Shown here piece by piece: positions 53,071-64,000 of a DNA stretch of 64,000 nucleotides. This DNA is from Leguminivora glycinivorella. Its lineage: Eukaryota > Arthropoda > Insecta > Lepidoptera > Tortricidae. Within the stretch, counting starts at the first letter, position 1. Each line of letters opens with the position of its first letter. The stretch spans positions 4,402,001-4,466,000 of the forward strand of contig NC_062971.1 in NCBI RefSeq assembly GCF_023078275.1. The letters are read 5' to 3'. Both the position numbers and the translations under genes were made by a program. A model generated the notes under the pieces. That model made no database searches, had not been told where the DNA came from, and saw nothing but the letters and a program-made list of their open reading frames with translations.

Positions 53071-53489
53071 AAATTCTTCGTAGGAAACTGCAAAAAATAA
53101 AGGTTTTCTACAAAGAAAAAAATCCTATTTCATAACCCAGTTAGCTAAGAAGAATGCTTTTTCCTCATACAAAGCCAGTTATCAAACTTGGTTATCTACG
53201 AGGAACAAGGGGTATTTTCAGCTTCACGCAAATACCAGTAGAAAAATTAAATTGCTTCTCAACCCTTGGTAGAAAACAATCGTACCTATCTATAGAAAAA
53301 AATACCAACCCGTAGCACATGTTAATAAAGCATTTATTCTTATGCAAACTTTTTTTAAGGTAAAAAATAACACACTGTATAGTGAATATACATGCTGGCC
53401 CTTAATGCCATTTTTTCTGAAAGCACTAAGTTATTCAAATACCTTAGCGTGAAATGCAAATTCATGCAGCCAGGTAAAAGTTTTTGTTT

Positions 53490-54800
53490 AAACGTCAGAG
53501 ATCTCTAAAAATAACGAGATCTTTTTATCGCCGTAACATCTCGCAATAATGACGCTGCGAAGTTCGTTTAGTGCCTGAGTTGCTGCAGTGCTCGAAACTT
53601 TGTAAGGAACCACTTCCGACAAGCTCCTTGCTCCTTCCTTATTCACACTGTAAATTCTTTAATATTTTTTTTCTAATGACGTGTAAATGAGATGCTTTAC
53701 AGTCAGAACTTCCTAAAAACCTTTAGAATTAAAAGTGTAAATTTCTTGTTTTTTTTTTTTATCTTTACTTACCACATTATTTTATACTTAAATCATTGGT
53801 TATATAATTTATTGTTTAAATATCTCGAAGTCAGTAATTTAATACCATTTATATTATTTTAGTGCAAAAAATAGCAAATATGCTTCAACGGGTGCAAATT
53901 ATTTCTGACAAAAAGGTTTACAATAGAAATAGAATAGAAAAACGTTTATTATATTGCAGATTTGAAACTTGTTCTTTGATAAAATCTCTAAAAATAACGG
54001 AATCTTTTATCGCCGTCACACCTCGCAATAATGACCCTCCGAAGTTCGTTTAGTACTCGAGTTTCTGCAGTGTTCGGAACTTTGTAAGGAACAACCGTTT
54101 GATAAAATGCTTATATTTTTTTTCACAAATGACACGTAAATGATATTTATTAAGAAAATTCTAAAAACCTTAAGAATGCAAAGTGTGATTTTCTTGTTTT
54201 GGTTTCAATCTTTGCCGCAATATTTTATACTTAAGCCATTGACCACAATTATTTAAATACATACCTAAGTCGGCTAAGTCTATAATATAATGCCATTTAT
54301 TTTAGTGTGAAATAAAAATAAAATAGATTCTGTAACTGGTGCAAATTATTTCTGATCATCATCCTCCTTGCGTTATCCCGGCATTTGCCACGGCTCATGG
54401 GAGCCTGGGGTCCGCTTTGACAACTAATCCCAAGATTTGGCGTAGGCACTAGTTTTTACGAAAGCGACTGCCATTGGTGCGAGCCGGGGTTCGAACCCGC
54501 GAACTCCGGAACGAAAGTCGCACGTACTTGCCAATAGGCCACCAGCGCTTATTATTTCAAATAAATATTGCAAAATACAAAATATTTATTGCAAATTATT
54601 TCTGATAACAAGATTTATCACTTGGTCTTTGTTATCCAAAAAGAGATCTCTAAAAATAACGAGATCTTTTATTGTTGTAACGTCTTGCAATAATGTCGCT
54701 GTGAAGTTAGTATCTACCTACTTGAGGTGCTGCACTGCTCGGAACTTTGTAAGGAACCACTTCTGAGAAGGAATACCTATGCAACTCCTGTATTTACACT
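53490..54800. repeat. ~480-bp tandem block, 2.5 units, split by a SINE
   Basis: CTCTAAAAATAACG(A/G)(G/A)ATCTTTT occurs at about 53504, 53985 and 54650, followed each time by CGCAATAATG and GAAGTT(C/A)GT and by AACTTTGTAAGGAAC. The first spacing is 481 bp. The second (666 bp) contains a SINE A insertion and a short duplication. Non-coding. Confidence 0.75.
54357..54548 (-). mobile_element. SINE family A copy with internal deletion
   Basis: It reads on the minus strand from TGGCCTATTGGCAAGTACGT through B box GGGTTCGAACCCC straight to GGCAGTCGCTTTCGTAAAAA, so ~120 bases of the body present in 6968-7288 are missing. The 3' end CAAGGAGGATGATGA is intact. Confidence 0.75.
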
Positions 54801-55019
54801 GATCTCTTTTATAAAATATACACTTTAATCGTCTTATAATAATATATTCCCATTAGATTTTTTTTAATTCGTCCCATTCTGCTTTCGTCGCCCATTATTT
54901 ATTCGTCACTTTTTCATCTTTGATAATGTATGAATTATTTATTCGGCCACGGAGCCTAGCCTTACATAATTTATACGGATAGGCTGATATTACAATCAAC
55001 AGATTTATAGTGAAATAGT

Positions 55020-55270
55020 ACATTTCTCAAACATGCCGGGAACCCGTTTTCACGCCGAGGCATGTATAGTGCTTTTCTCAAACATACAATGAAATAAAAT
55101 AAAAATGCTCTAAAGGACAATATTTTATAAAAAAAAGTTACTTTGCAGGCCTAAAAATAATATGAAATCCCTTTACAGTCCTCTCGAGTTGTTGCGCCCA
55201 AAAAGCGATACTTCCCAGCCCATTTTAAGGAACGTAAAGACAATATTTCATTGCATGTTTGAGAAAATAT
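55020..55270. repeat. MITE with TTCTCAAACATGC ends
   Basis: CATTTCTCAAACATGC at 55021 is mirrored by GCATGTTTGAGAAAAT near 55255-55270, with a further TTTCTCAAACATAC inside. Non-coding. Confidence 0.5.
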
Positions 55271-55852
55271 AATATTACTAAATAGACTTAATAAATATTA
55301 CATAAGTAAACAAATACAATGTCGTCGCTTTCAAAGTGGTTTTACGGTGTTCATTGCGTTATTATGTGGTACATTAAATTAAATATTTTAGTGCCGTGTT
55401 CTCCGCTGTGCTTTATGAACTTCAAAGCTGGAAGCGTTAGGGATGTCAACTGACTATTTAGCAATTACTTTACTATGTTTTTTTTTATTAACAAAAATAT
55501 TCCCATTGCCTAAAGTTATTGTAATGGTATTCAAAATTGTAATAACTCTGAAAAACTGAGCAATTTGATAAATATGGAGTTATAAACTCTTAACTCTTAA
55601 ATACCCATTATTTTACTAATTAATATCAGGCACTCTATGAATCGAGGACTAAGAGAGGAATCTATTATTTCCTTTTCAAGGAAAACAACATAACGTGATT
55701 CAACTTACAACCAGTTAATTAGGTAAAAGAAAAGTTTATAGACAGTTTCAATATTCAACATATAACACTGTAGAAGATTACATCCTTTAATCTTGTTTTC
55801 CCATCCTTTGGACCCCCAAATCACTCCCTTAATGAATTTTTTTTCTATGCAA
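55271..55852. other. No recognisable feature
   Basis: AT-rich and stop-dense; no supported feature. Confidence 0.35.
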
Positions 55853-56033
55853 TCCATACTAATATTATAAATGGGAAAGTGTGTGTGTCTGTTTGTTTGT
55901 CCGTCTTTCACGGCAAAACAGAGCGACTGAATTGATATGTGATTTTTCTTTGGAGATAGTCGAAGGGATGGAGAGTGACGTAGGCTACTTTTTGTCTCTT
56001 TCTAACGCGAGCGAAGCCGCGGGCAAACTCTAG
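55853..56033 (+). mobile_element. Helitron-like non-autonomous element with canonical ends
   Basis: A precedes TCCATACTAATATTATAAAT at the 5' end. The 3' end is GCGAGCGAAGCCGCGGGC then AAACTCTAG followed by T. It is 181 bp, the shortest of this subfamily here. Confidence 0.75.
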
Positions 56034-56468
56034 TAGGATATATATTTACAAAATACAAATAATGTTAGTACCTTTCTCACACAAAGAAGACCAAATAGAG
56101 TATAATAACATTAAAATTCATATTTTGACATATTAACAATTTGTGCCACCCCTACATTCCATATACATTTAATAACAAAGTCCAGGATCACAACGGTGAT
56201 AAACAACGCGTCATCTCATAAACCACTTACTGAATAGCACGGTTCCACTTTACAGTTAGATGACACGTTCCACTGCGATGGCCCAATAATTGACACGTTT
56301 AAAACCACCTTCAAGAAAAAGCACGGCCTAATAAGACTAGATGCTACTCATAGAAGTGTGTTCCTGCGGGTGAGTAAGGTTGCCGAAGCTCAATGAGGGA
56401 GCGGTATAACAGGCTTGGCATCATGCATGTAATCTGGAGTTATATGTAAATGTTTGTAGGTGGCAAAT

Positions 56469-56525
56469 TAAGGAATATGGCTCCAAATATTAGGAGTTAG
56501 GGTTCAAATTTATTAATATGTGAGA
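56469..56525 (+). repeat. Short dispersed repeat (also 60543-60600)
   Basis: GAATATGGCTCCAAATATTA then GGAGTTAGGGTTCAAATTTA is shared almost exactly with 60543-60600. Confidence 0.6.
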
Positions 56526-56749
56526 GTCTAATACTTGTTAACATCAGAAAAATGCATGTTTGCATAGTTTAAGTAGCATATTTTTGCATAAAACCAGCGT
56601 GACTCAGGGGACCGTAACCATGGCAATAACAGACAAGAAAAAGTTGATTCACCCGTATAATAAAGCTGATTTTCATACTCTATATGGTAAATGGGATGGG
56701 ATGGGATAGTTGCCATACTTTTTGAAACATTGAAACAGAGCGGCGCCAT

Positions 56750-57030
56750 AAGCACGTATAATAAAGAGTACTATCGTACAGTATGGTCACTCCCTCTTCC
56801 CACTGCAAGTGCCGCCCACCCTTCTCGGTTACCTCACAGCTACCGCCTCTCAAAGTCACGCACACTCGACCTTTCATATCTCACTTATCCAAGCATAGTA
56901 CGCGTTCACCTTCACACGAGCTTAGACTGTGTGCTAGGAACGCGCCTCTTTCATATATTTGATCGCCAGTGTCCGAGGTGTGCCATAAGAGTTCCTTTTA
57001 TACCTTTTTGGTACGGAACCCTAAAAAGTG
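56750..57030 (+). repeat. Dispersed repeat shared with 49135-49375
   Basis: Reverse complement of 49135-49375 in order, ending in GGTACGGAACCCTAAAAAG, the terminus of the 10284 repeat family. It may therefore be a chimera of two families. Confidence 0.6.
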
Positions 57031-57562
57031 AATAAAATACAGAACCAAGCATTTAAAAATCATATAACACAGTGTTCATTCGTTATCAATAATAAACAAT
57101 ATGTGTTCAAGGGAGCTTAGTATTCGGGAGGGGGTTATTCGTATATTAATACAGCAAAATGTTTATAATATAAAGTGGGAAAAAAATAATCAAACAAGAG
57201 AAAACTTAACCCTACAATTTCTATATAATATCTCGTTCTCACCGATTATCTTTCTTAATCTCGCGGAATCGCTAAGTTTGAAAACAATAAGGTTCCAGCA
57301 CGCCCTTATATAGTGATGTGCTTCCTCTTGTAAGAAGACGCTATTCGATTGGGGTATTTTTTATTATCTGTTTTTTTTCATAAGGTTTTTTAACTACAGA
57401 AATAGCATAATTAAGGTAAGTAAGTAGGTAATGCTATTTGTCTATCAAATAGCATCGACACGAGATGAAAAGAGTCTATAAACGAGAAAAATGGTTATAA
57501 ATAATAAATAATCGTTGTTTTATTTAATTATGATACCAGCAAAAATATGTATCTACTTTCCA

Positions 57563-58036
57563 GTTACTACAGCGGTAAGTATGTGCTTTTGTTCCGGAGG
57601 TCGCGGGTTCGAACTCCGGCTCGCACCAATGAGTTTTTCGGAATTTAAATGCGAAATGTCATTTGTTATTTGCCAGTCGCTTTTAGGAGAAGGAAAACAT
57701 CGTGAGGAAACCGGACTAATTCTAATAAGGTCTAGTTTACCCATCGGGTTGGAATGTCAGATGGCAGTCGCTTTCGTAAAAACTAGTGCCTACGCCAAAT
57801 CTTGGGATTAGTTATCAAAGCGGACCCCAAGCTCCAAGCGCGGATCCAGCTTCGTGCCCAGGGGGGGGTCACATGGTAAAGGCCCGGGGCCCCAGGGGGA
57901 GGTCACGTGGTCTATTTGTATGGCCAACTTAGGCTCCAGGGGGGGGTCATGACCCCCATGACCCCCCCCCCCTGGATCCGCGCATGCCAAGCTCCCATGA
58001 GCCGTGGCAAATGCCGGGATAACGCAAGGAGGATGA
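57563..58036 (+). mobile_element. SINE family A copy with a nested MITE
   Basis: The B box GGGTTCGAACTCC, body AAACATCGTGAGGAAACCGG and 3' end GCCGTGGCAAATGCCGGGAT are present. The 5' A-box part is eroded. The body is interrupted at 57836-57986 by an inverted-repeat insertion. Confidence 0.75.
57836..57986. mobile_element. 151-bp MITE with 9-bp direct repeats
   Basis: GCGCGGATCCAG at the left and CTGGATCCGCGC at the right are inverted. CCAAGCTCC is repeated at 57827-57835 and 57987-57995. The body has long G and C runs (GGGGGGGGTCA / TGACCCCC). Compared with the intact SINE at 6968-7288 only one copy of the flank belongs to the SINE, so the duplication is genuine. An 8-9-bp duplication fits hAT or MULE. 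Confidence 0.75.
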
Positions 58037-58451
58037 CTTTCCAGTTACTACAGCTATAACATAAACTATCGTGCATTTTGACCAAATTTACAACGGCGCG
58101 GCATCCGGCGTCGAAAAGAATCAGAGGATTGATGACGATGTAAATAGCCGTCCGAATATTTCCCAGGAACGGAACTTGGAAGTTTTAACCGATCCGAATG
58201 GACATTGCATTCTGAACTATCCCGGTGGAATCTTGTTTTGATCTTGAATAACGCACACGCTGATTGATGAATGCAAAAAATATTAAACGTGCGCTTACCA
58301 ATAGATCGTGTCAAAACCGACTTAGCGGCAAACCACACTCAGGCGACGCATGTTCTAAGACGCGGACGGAAGACGCCGGCGCGCGCCTCAAGCGACGCGT
58401 CGCTTGGGGCGCGTCTTATGTCTTTCCTATACAAAATGTACTGAGGAGACG

Positions 58452-59278
58452 TTTTTAGGGTTCCGTAGTCAACTAGGAACCCTTATAGTTTCGCCATGTT
58501 TGTCTGTCCGTCCGTCCGTCCGTCCGTCCGCGGATAATCTCAGTAACCGGAAGCACTAGAAAGCTGAAATTTGGTACCAATATGTATGTCAATCACGCCA
58601 ACAAAGTGCAAAAATAAAAAATGGAAAAATATGTTTTATTAGGGTACCCCCCCTACATGTAAAGTGGGGGCTGATATTTTTTTTCATTCCATCCCCAACG
58701 TGTGATATATTGTTGGATAGGTATTTAAAAATGAATAAAATATAAATATAAATTAAATAAATATTATAGGATATTCTTACACAGATTGACTGAGGCCCAC
58801 GGTAAGCTCAAGAAGGCTTGTGTTGCGGGTACTCAGACAACGATATATATAATATATAAATACTTATATATATAGAAAACATCCATGACTCAGGAACAAA
58901 TATCTGTGCTCATCACACAAATAAATGCCCTTACCGGGATTCGAACCCGGGACCGCGGCGTAGCAGGCAGGGTCACTACCGACTGCGCCAGACCGGTCGT
59001 CAAAAAATGAATAAGGGTTTACTAAGATCGTTTTTTGATAATATTAATATTTTCGGAAATAATCGCTCCTAAAGGAAAAAAAAAGTGCGTCCCCCCCCCT
59101 CTAACTTTTGAACCATATGTTAAAAAAATATGAAAAAAATAAAAAAAGTAGAACTTTATAAAGACTTTCTAGGAAAATTGTTTTGAACTTGATAGGTTCC
59201 GTAGTTTTTGAGAAAAATACGGAAAACTACGGAACACTACACTGAGCGTGGCCCGACACGCTCTTGGCCGGTTTTTTA
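58452..59278 (-). repeat. CCGGCCAAG-family repeat interrupted by a SINE
   Basis: It begins TTTTTAGGGTTCCGTAGTCA with a GTCC microsatellite (58500-58530) and ends GACACGCTCTTGGCCGGTTT. A SINE B copy is inserted at 58739-59002. Confidence 0.65.
58739..59002 (-). mobile_element. SINE family B with 12-bp target duplication
   Basis: The minus-strand head is the complement of GACTGCGCCAGACCGGTCGT, with B box, body and A/T-rich tail intact. AAAAATGAATAA is duplicated at 58727-58738 and 59003-59014 in the host repeat. Confidence 0.85.
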
Positions 59279-60540
59279 AATTACACTTGGGCGGCGCGGC
59301 GCTGACGTTCGTTCTGCGTACGTCCCTTAGCACCATCACAAAATGTTACCTTTTTGTCCGTGACGAGACCAGAATCGGGTATCTGCGTTGGGGCATCACT
59401 AGTGGCGCAGCTGCACGATGTGCAAATTGTGTCTTTAGCATGAATTGAATCCGGGCAGTAATCTGGATCGCCGGACGATATTACAGATAATGCAGACGTC
59501 TAGACGCCGCGTAAGCGTTTGACGCGCGACTGCTGGGAATTATTGTATTCACTTTTTAAACGGTTGAGAGGCAAATGCGCGTTGTATTATAAAGATCTGT
59601 ATGAGATATGTCACACCGCTTGCGTGAGGTTTGCGTGTATGGTTAGCGTACACCTAGTCGGAGTACTGTAGCACAAATTGGTGGATTGCATTCGTAGCTC
59701 AGTGCTTCACAGAGTGCGGCGTAGCGGGGCTACGGTGGTGGTGCTACGAAGCACATTTAGCTACGAGCGTAGAAGGTATGTATGAAGATCCCCCTTAATT
59801 CATAAACTGCATGAAATTATGGTTCTCAATATTTTTGTAACCTACTGGGTATAGGTAGGAGTAGAAAATTCCGTAATAAAAATATCTCTACAATAAAAAA
59901 AAATTACATGATGGTAACGTAAAAACCATAAAAGTTATACAGCGCGTAAACCTAATAAGGGCGATAAATGAAACCAGGCATATAATTCAATATTGTTATC
60001 ATTAATTAAGAGGTGTTTTTGAGTTACTTTTAATTTTCACCCCATAATGATTTTTTGAAAAATTTCTCAGCAGCAATGTACTGTAAACGTGGTTGCGATG
60101 ACAATCAATGACAACTGTCAACGAGCGGTTAACGCGAGTGTGTTTGCATTACGTTGCGGGCCGAATTATTTTGTATGGATAAAAAAAATGTTTCAGTTTT
60201 AAGTAAAAGTTATCTAATTCCATTTTTTATGTCCTATACTCACCACCGTTAAGAGGTTCGCCCGTATTAAGTTTACACCCTGTATGTATGTTAGGGAAAA
60301 CGTAATTTTCATATGTTTGTATAAGTATTAACTTTTTGCTAAAAACAGCTTACTTTTTAACAACGCCTATTTAATATGATTCTGTAGGTACCTTATATTT
60401 TTTAAATAAGTACCTACGTACAGTGAGATAAACAAATAAATTCCCCGAATAAATTAATTTTCAGGGCAACGATCATTATGGGCCCGTTAATTAAACAGTC
60501 ATTAAGGCACCGAGGAAATACCAATAAATGGCCCTTTAGT
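59279..60540. other. No recognisable gene; short palindromic patches
   Basis: CGTAGC/GCTACG words recur around 59690-59770, and the rest is AT-rich. I see no coding motif. Confidence 0.4.
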
Positions 60541-60905
60541 AAGACATGGAGAATATGGCTCCAAATATTAGGAGTTAGGGTTCAAATTTATTAATGTGTT
60601 TAGTAATGTGAACAATAGAAAGTGCGAACGTGCATTCCGTGAGAACGCGCGCCACCCCTGAGTAGGCCGCGAACTCGCGGCCGCCAGTCTAATACTAATA
60701 CTTGAGACACAAAATACATACTTATATAGAGAAATACATACTTGTGTATGTCGGCGGCCGATCGTGAAATCCGCCAGATCATGATATTCCTAGGCATATC
60801 GTGAAACGGCGCCAAATCATGAAATGCCTAAAAGTTGGGCATATCACGATGTGCCTGATAAACAACACGGCAGATCGATTAAAGCAACGCATTCGTCGAT
60901 ATTCC
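60541..60905. repeat. Compound short repeats
   Basis: 60543-60600 repeats 56469-56525. 60604-60687 is a GC-rich patch with CGCGAACTCGCGGCCGC. 60755-60880 has ATCGTGAAATCCGCCAGATC and AAATCATGAAATGCC with the partial complement GGGCATATCACGAT, like a lepidopteran MITE. Confidence 0.45.
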
Positions 60906-61107
60906 TAGCTCTATATCGGGCACTTCGTAGAATAGTTGACAAAATAAAAATAAATGATAAATTACATAATAAGTAAATGCTGCGTTAATATCGTCAAATA
61001 CAGTAGTAACGAAGATCCGCGAAAATATAACATGTGTTAGATTAGTAAGAAATATTGTTTTTAAGTACTTGATTTTTTTAAATATTATTACAGGATTTTA
61101 TTTAATA

Positions 61108-63121
61108 CTAGCTTTTACCCGCGGCTTCGCCCGCGTAATAAAAGTATTCTTATTGAAACGTTTACAAAAAATAAGATTTTCATTTGGATCCGTAGGTTTC
61201 TTTGTAGGTACATCTGTCCGCGATTATTTCGATTAAGGTAAAGCGGGGCAATTCTCGACTGGGGGGGGGGGGCATTGTAACTGATCTATTTGCTGTACGG
61301 TCAGCCAAGAAAGTGGTTTACCACTTTTCGACTCTATTGATTGAAAAGTGGTAAACCACTTTTTTGGCTGACTGTACCTTACACATATTACTATTGTTTT
61401 AAATGAAATTCTTGCAATGATTGTAGAATTGTTACACAGCGACCACAGCTTAGGTAGTAGGTACGAATATGTATGTATTTTACCTGTATAAATATTTATA
61501 CTGGGGAAACTTCATACAACCCACATAGCCAGTATCTCGACGCTATGGTCGGTAGGGTAAAAAGTACTTCCTTGCATTATCGCTTACAATTTTTTCCATT
61601 TTGCTTATACTTACTGCAAACGTAAACATATAAAAGGCAGGCAAACAACGATCTTCTTACAGCACATTGAATGTAATAGTTATTAAGGATGCAGGATACT
61701 CGCCAATGCCTACTTAATCCCTTCCCACTGAGCCGCCAGCATTTTACACTGCCTAGATATCGATTGCCGACCGATTATTCCGACCCCAATCCCTATTCGT
61801 ATCCCCGTCCCTATCTCTATCCTTGTCCCCGTCCCCGTCCCCGTCCCGTCCCTGTCCCCGTCCCTCCCCTATCCCTATCCCCGTCCCCGTTCCCTATTCC
61901 TATCCCTATTTCTATCCCTATCCCTATCTCTATCCCCATCCCCATCCCCATGTATTTAGTCATATGTCTTTAGGAATCCTCCTGTGAAGTTTCGAATAAA
62001 ATAGTCAAACTAATCTTGTTTCCCCATACAAACTTTGAACCCCCCATTTCACCCTTTTAAAAGGAGAATTTTGCAAAATCCTTTCTTAGTGCTCCTCTAC
62101 GCCATATAAGGAACCTATGTGCCAAATTTGAAATCTCTAGGACCAGCGGTTTCGGCTGTGTGTTGATATGTCAGTTAGTCAGTCAGTCAGTTTCTTCTTT
62201 TATATATTTTTTGATATTTAAACCCCCATTGCACTACAACAGGGGAGAAGGTATTTCACTTCCGCCTCGTTAGATTTTAAAAGCGTTGTATTTATCGTAA
62301 TCAGCGACCCGATTAGTCATAAAAAACGATACCCATATTGTTTTTTTGACTTTATCACCCCCTTTTCACCCTTTTAGGGGTTAAATTTTCAAAAAACCTG
62401 AAACACGTCTTTAGTCATATGTTAGGATCTCTCCTGTGAAGTTTCGAATAAAACAGTGAAACTAACATTGTTTCCCCATACAAACTTTGAATCCCCATTT
62501 GACCCCCTTAGGAGGCGAATTTTGAAAAATCCTTTCTTAGTGCTCCTCTACACTATATAAGGAACCTACGTGCCAAATTTGACATCTCTAGGACCAGCGG
62601 TTTCGGCTGTGCGTTGATATGTCAGTCAGTCAGTCAATATCTTCTTTTATATATTTTTTTGATATTTAAACCCCATTGCACCGCAACAGGGGAGAAGGTA
62701 TTTCACTTCCGCCTCGTTAGATTTTAAAAACGTTGTATTTATCATGATCAGCGACCCGATAAACCATAAAAACGATACCCATATTGATATTTTGACTTTA
62801 TCACCCCCTTTTCACCCTTTTAGGGGTTACATTTTCAAAAAACCTGAAACACGTATTCAGTCATATGTCTTAAAGAATCTTCCTGTGAAGTTTCGAATAA
62901 AATAGTCAAACTAATCTTGTTTCCCCATACAAACTTTGAACCCCCATTTGACCCCCTTAGGAGGTGAATTTTGGAAAATCCTTTCTTAGTGCTCCTCTAC
63001 ACTATATAAGGAACCTACGTGCCAAATTTGAAAGCTCTAGGACCAGCGGTTTCGGCTGTGCGTTGATATGTCAGTCAGTCAGTCAGTCAGTCAAGTCAGC
63101 TTCTTCTTTTATATATTTAGA
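61108..63121 (-). mobile_element. 2-kb Helitron-like element with ~450-bp internal tandem repeats
   Basis: On the minus strand it starts TCTAAATATATAAAAGAAGA after an A and ends CGCGGGCGAAGCCGCGGG then TAAAAGCTAG before T. The interior holds 2.5 tandem units: GTGAAGTTTCGAATAAAA at 61985, 62436 and 62886, and AGGACCAGCGGTTTCGGCTG in each. It also holds a hairpin (61294-61377) and a CCCTAT/CCCCGT minisatellite (61780-61955). Non-coding. Confidence 0.65.
61294..61377. repeat. Perfect hairpin inside the Helitron-like element
   Basis: GTACGGTCAGCCAAGAAAGT then GGTTTACCACTTTT is mirrored by AAAAGTGGTAAACCACTTTT then TTGGCTGACTGTAC, with a 14-base loop. MITE-like. Confidence 0.65.
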
Positions 63122-63124
63122 TTT

Positions 63125-64000
63125 CATTAGGTCGCCCGAGTTTACGTTTTGTGGACGCTGTCATGTGTCAAAAAGAGGAACTTACAGCTCCGGGACAATA
63201 CTAAAAGGCTGCACAATTCATAAATAGAGTAGATCTTTTTATATAACGCCCTTAACAGACTATAACTGACGCAGAATATTGAACAAGTAACAAAAACTAA
63301 TATTTTTTTTTTTTTTATATTTTAAATATTTTTAAAAACGAATAGGTTTCTAAATCCCCCTCTTGGCCATTAGCAATGAATAGCACAAGTTGCAAGTGAA
63401 GCAAGTCGTAAAAGTTAGTGCATCGCTGCATCGAGTGTAATATTAATATGTTTTCCTAAACAGCTGTGAGTAGCAGTGGCTATTCTTGAAACAAGCGCTC
63501 TTGAGAGGCACAAAGTAACTTGCTGAGCCGAATGTTTTGTGGTCCAAGGGAAAAGAACAGAGTACGAATATCCTCGTATTATGAAACCGCTCATATACAA
63601 CAGCCTAGTAGGAAACGTCCATCGGCGTGTCCCAGATATCGCTGGAGCACTAAAGCCCTAAAATAGATGTACGACTCCGCGCCTACGCCTATATTCCCAA
63701 AGTGTAAGCAAGTAAGTAAGATGTAAGCAGAGCAGTTGATACTGCTGAAGTTCCAGTGCCACTTCTAGCAATTCTGGAGTAAACGAAATTGCGATGTTTC
63801 AATGAAAGGTCACCCACACCACAATAAAAACCCATGTCTCAAAGTCGACTTCAACGACACCTTCGAGAGGAAAGGGGTGGTGACATTCGTAATCGTTCAC
63901 CAAACAGAGGCTTAAGATTCATCTGCAATAAATTCGAATTGCTGTTAACCCCAAGTCTTAAATATTCATATTCATAAAATTTTCAATTTTTTTTTATTAT
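63125..64000. other. Intergenic; decayed repeat at 63700-63890
   Basis: 63700-63890 carries AAGTTCCAGTGCCACTTCTA and, later, GGGGTGGTGACATTCGTAAT, a diverged minus copy of the 1925/30055 family. The rest shows no feature. Confidence 0.4.

Larger units (their letters stand above)
49523..53211 (-). mobile_element. MULE-type DNA transposon with tandemly built inverted repeats
   Basis: The ends CCCTTGTTCCTCGTAGATAA and the complement form inverted termini that continue as long arms (49523-~50000 and ~52505-53211). Each arm has 4-5 tandem units of 77-90 bp. TCTTCTTAGC occurs at 49581, 49671, 49761, 49838 and 49926, with its complement in the right arm. The interior encodes a FLYWCH protein and a MULE transposase on the minus strand. 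I could not find a flanking duplication. The right arm is split by an insert at ~52785-53070. Confidence 0.82.

Noticed and set aside
49500..53230. 8-9-bp target duplication around the MULE
   Set aside because: Bases outside CCCTTGTT...AACAAGGG (GTAAAGA and TATTTTC) do not match, so I cannot claim one.
61780..61955. Telomere-like repeat
   Set aside because: The CCCTAT/CCCCGT hexamers vary freely and differ from the insect TTAGG motif; it is a minisatellite inside a Helitron-like element.

Overview
The window looks like a non-genic, repeat-packed stretch of a moth or butterfly (Lepidoptera) nuclear genome. It is AT-rich and has no operons or host exons that I can recognise. It is filled with element families that I recall as typical of Lepidoptera: tRNA-derived SINEs, Helitron-like elements ending in a GC-rich hairpin plus CTAG, RTE/Jockey-type LINE fragments, and repeats rich in CAGA/CTGT tracts. 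The order-level call rests on recalled repeat families, not on a search. I found no convincing host gene, functional tRNA, rRNA or CRISPR array.

Layout. 0-12 kb: foldback elements, two tandem-repeat blocks (including an alternating 82/86-bp higher-order array), a textbook SINE with a 17-bp target duplication, a 1.1-kb element carrying a cysteine-rich coding remnant, and LINE C-terminal fragments. 12.16-17.34 kb: a structurally complete DIRS-type tyrosine-recombinase retrotransposon on the minus strand, with open gag-like, RT/RNase H and recombinase frames, inverted terminal repeats and an internal complementary region. 17.4-31.5 kb: a dense field of short DNA elements. Two of them (18222-18736 and 29174-30027) have exact 8-bp target duplications of hAT type. 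This part also holds SINE copies and nested insertions. 31.6-33.3 kb: a 5'-truncated, mutated LINE reverse transcriptase. 35-44 kb: Helitron-like copies, LINE C-terminal scraps, and a LINE with ORF1 but no ORF2. Next to that LINE lies a young LTR retrotransposon (38768-41766) with matching 461-bp LTRs that codes only for gag plus a protease-like domain.

45.0-46.1 kb: a 1.1-kb inverted-repeat element with a 9-bp target duplication, whose arms are built from degenerate ~15-16-nt iterons. 47.0-48.2 kb: a Penelope-like element made of an RT-thumb/GIY-YIG endonuclease fragment between 213-bp inverted repeats, with a hammerhead-ribozyme-like motif in the 3' copy. 49.5-53.2 kb: a MULE-type DNA transposon with FLYWCH and transposase reading frames and long inverted repeats made of internal tandem units. 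53.5-64 kb: a ~480-bp tandem block, SINEs with nested insertions, and a 2-kb Helitron-like element with ~450-bp internal tandem repeats.

The parts are independent mobile elements, not one pathway. Their nesting gives relative ages. The DIRS element and the gag-only LTR element look youngest (open frames or matching LTRs). The LINE RT, the MULE and the Penelope copy carry disabling changes. All family and age statements come from reading the sequence by eye; no alignment or database search was run.
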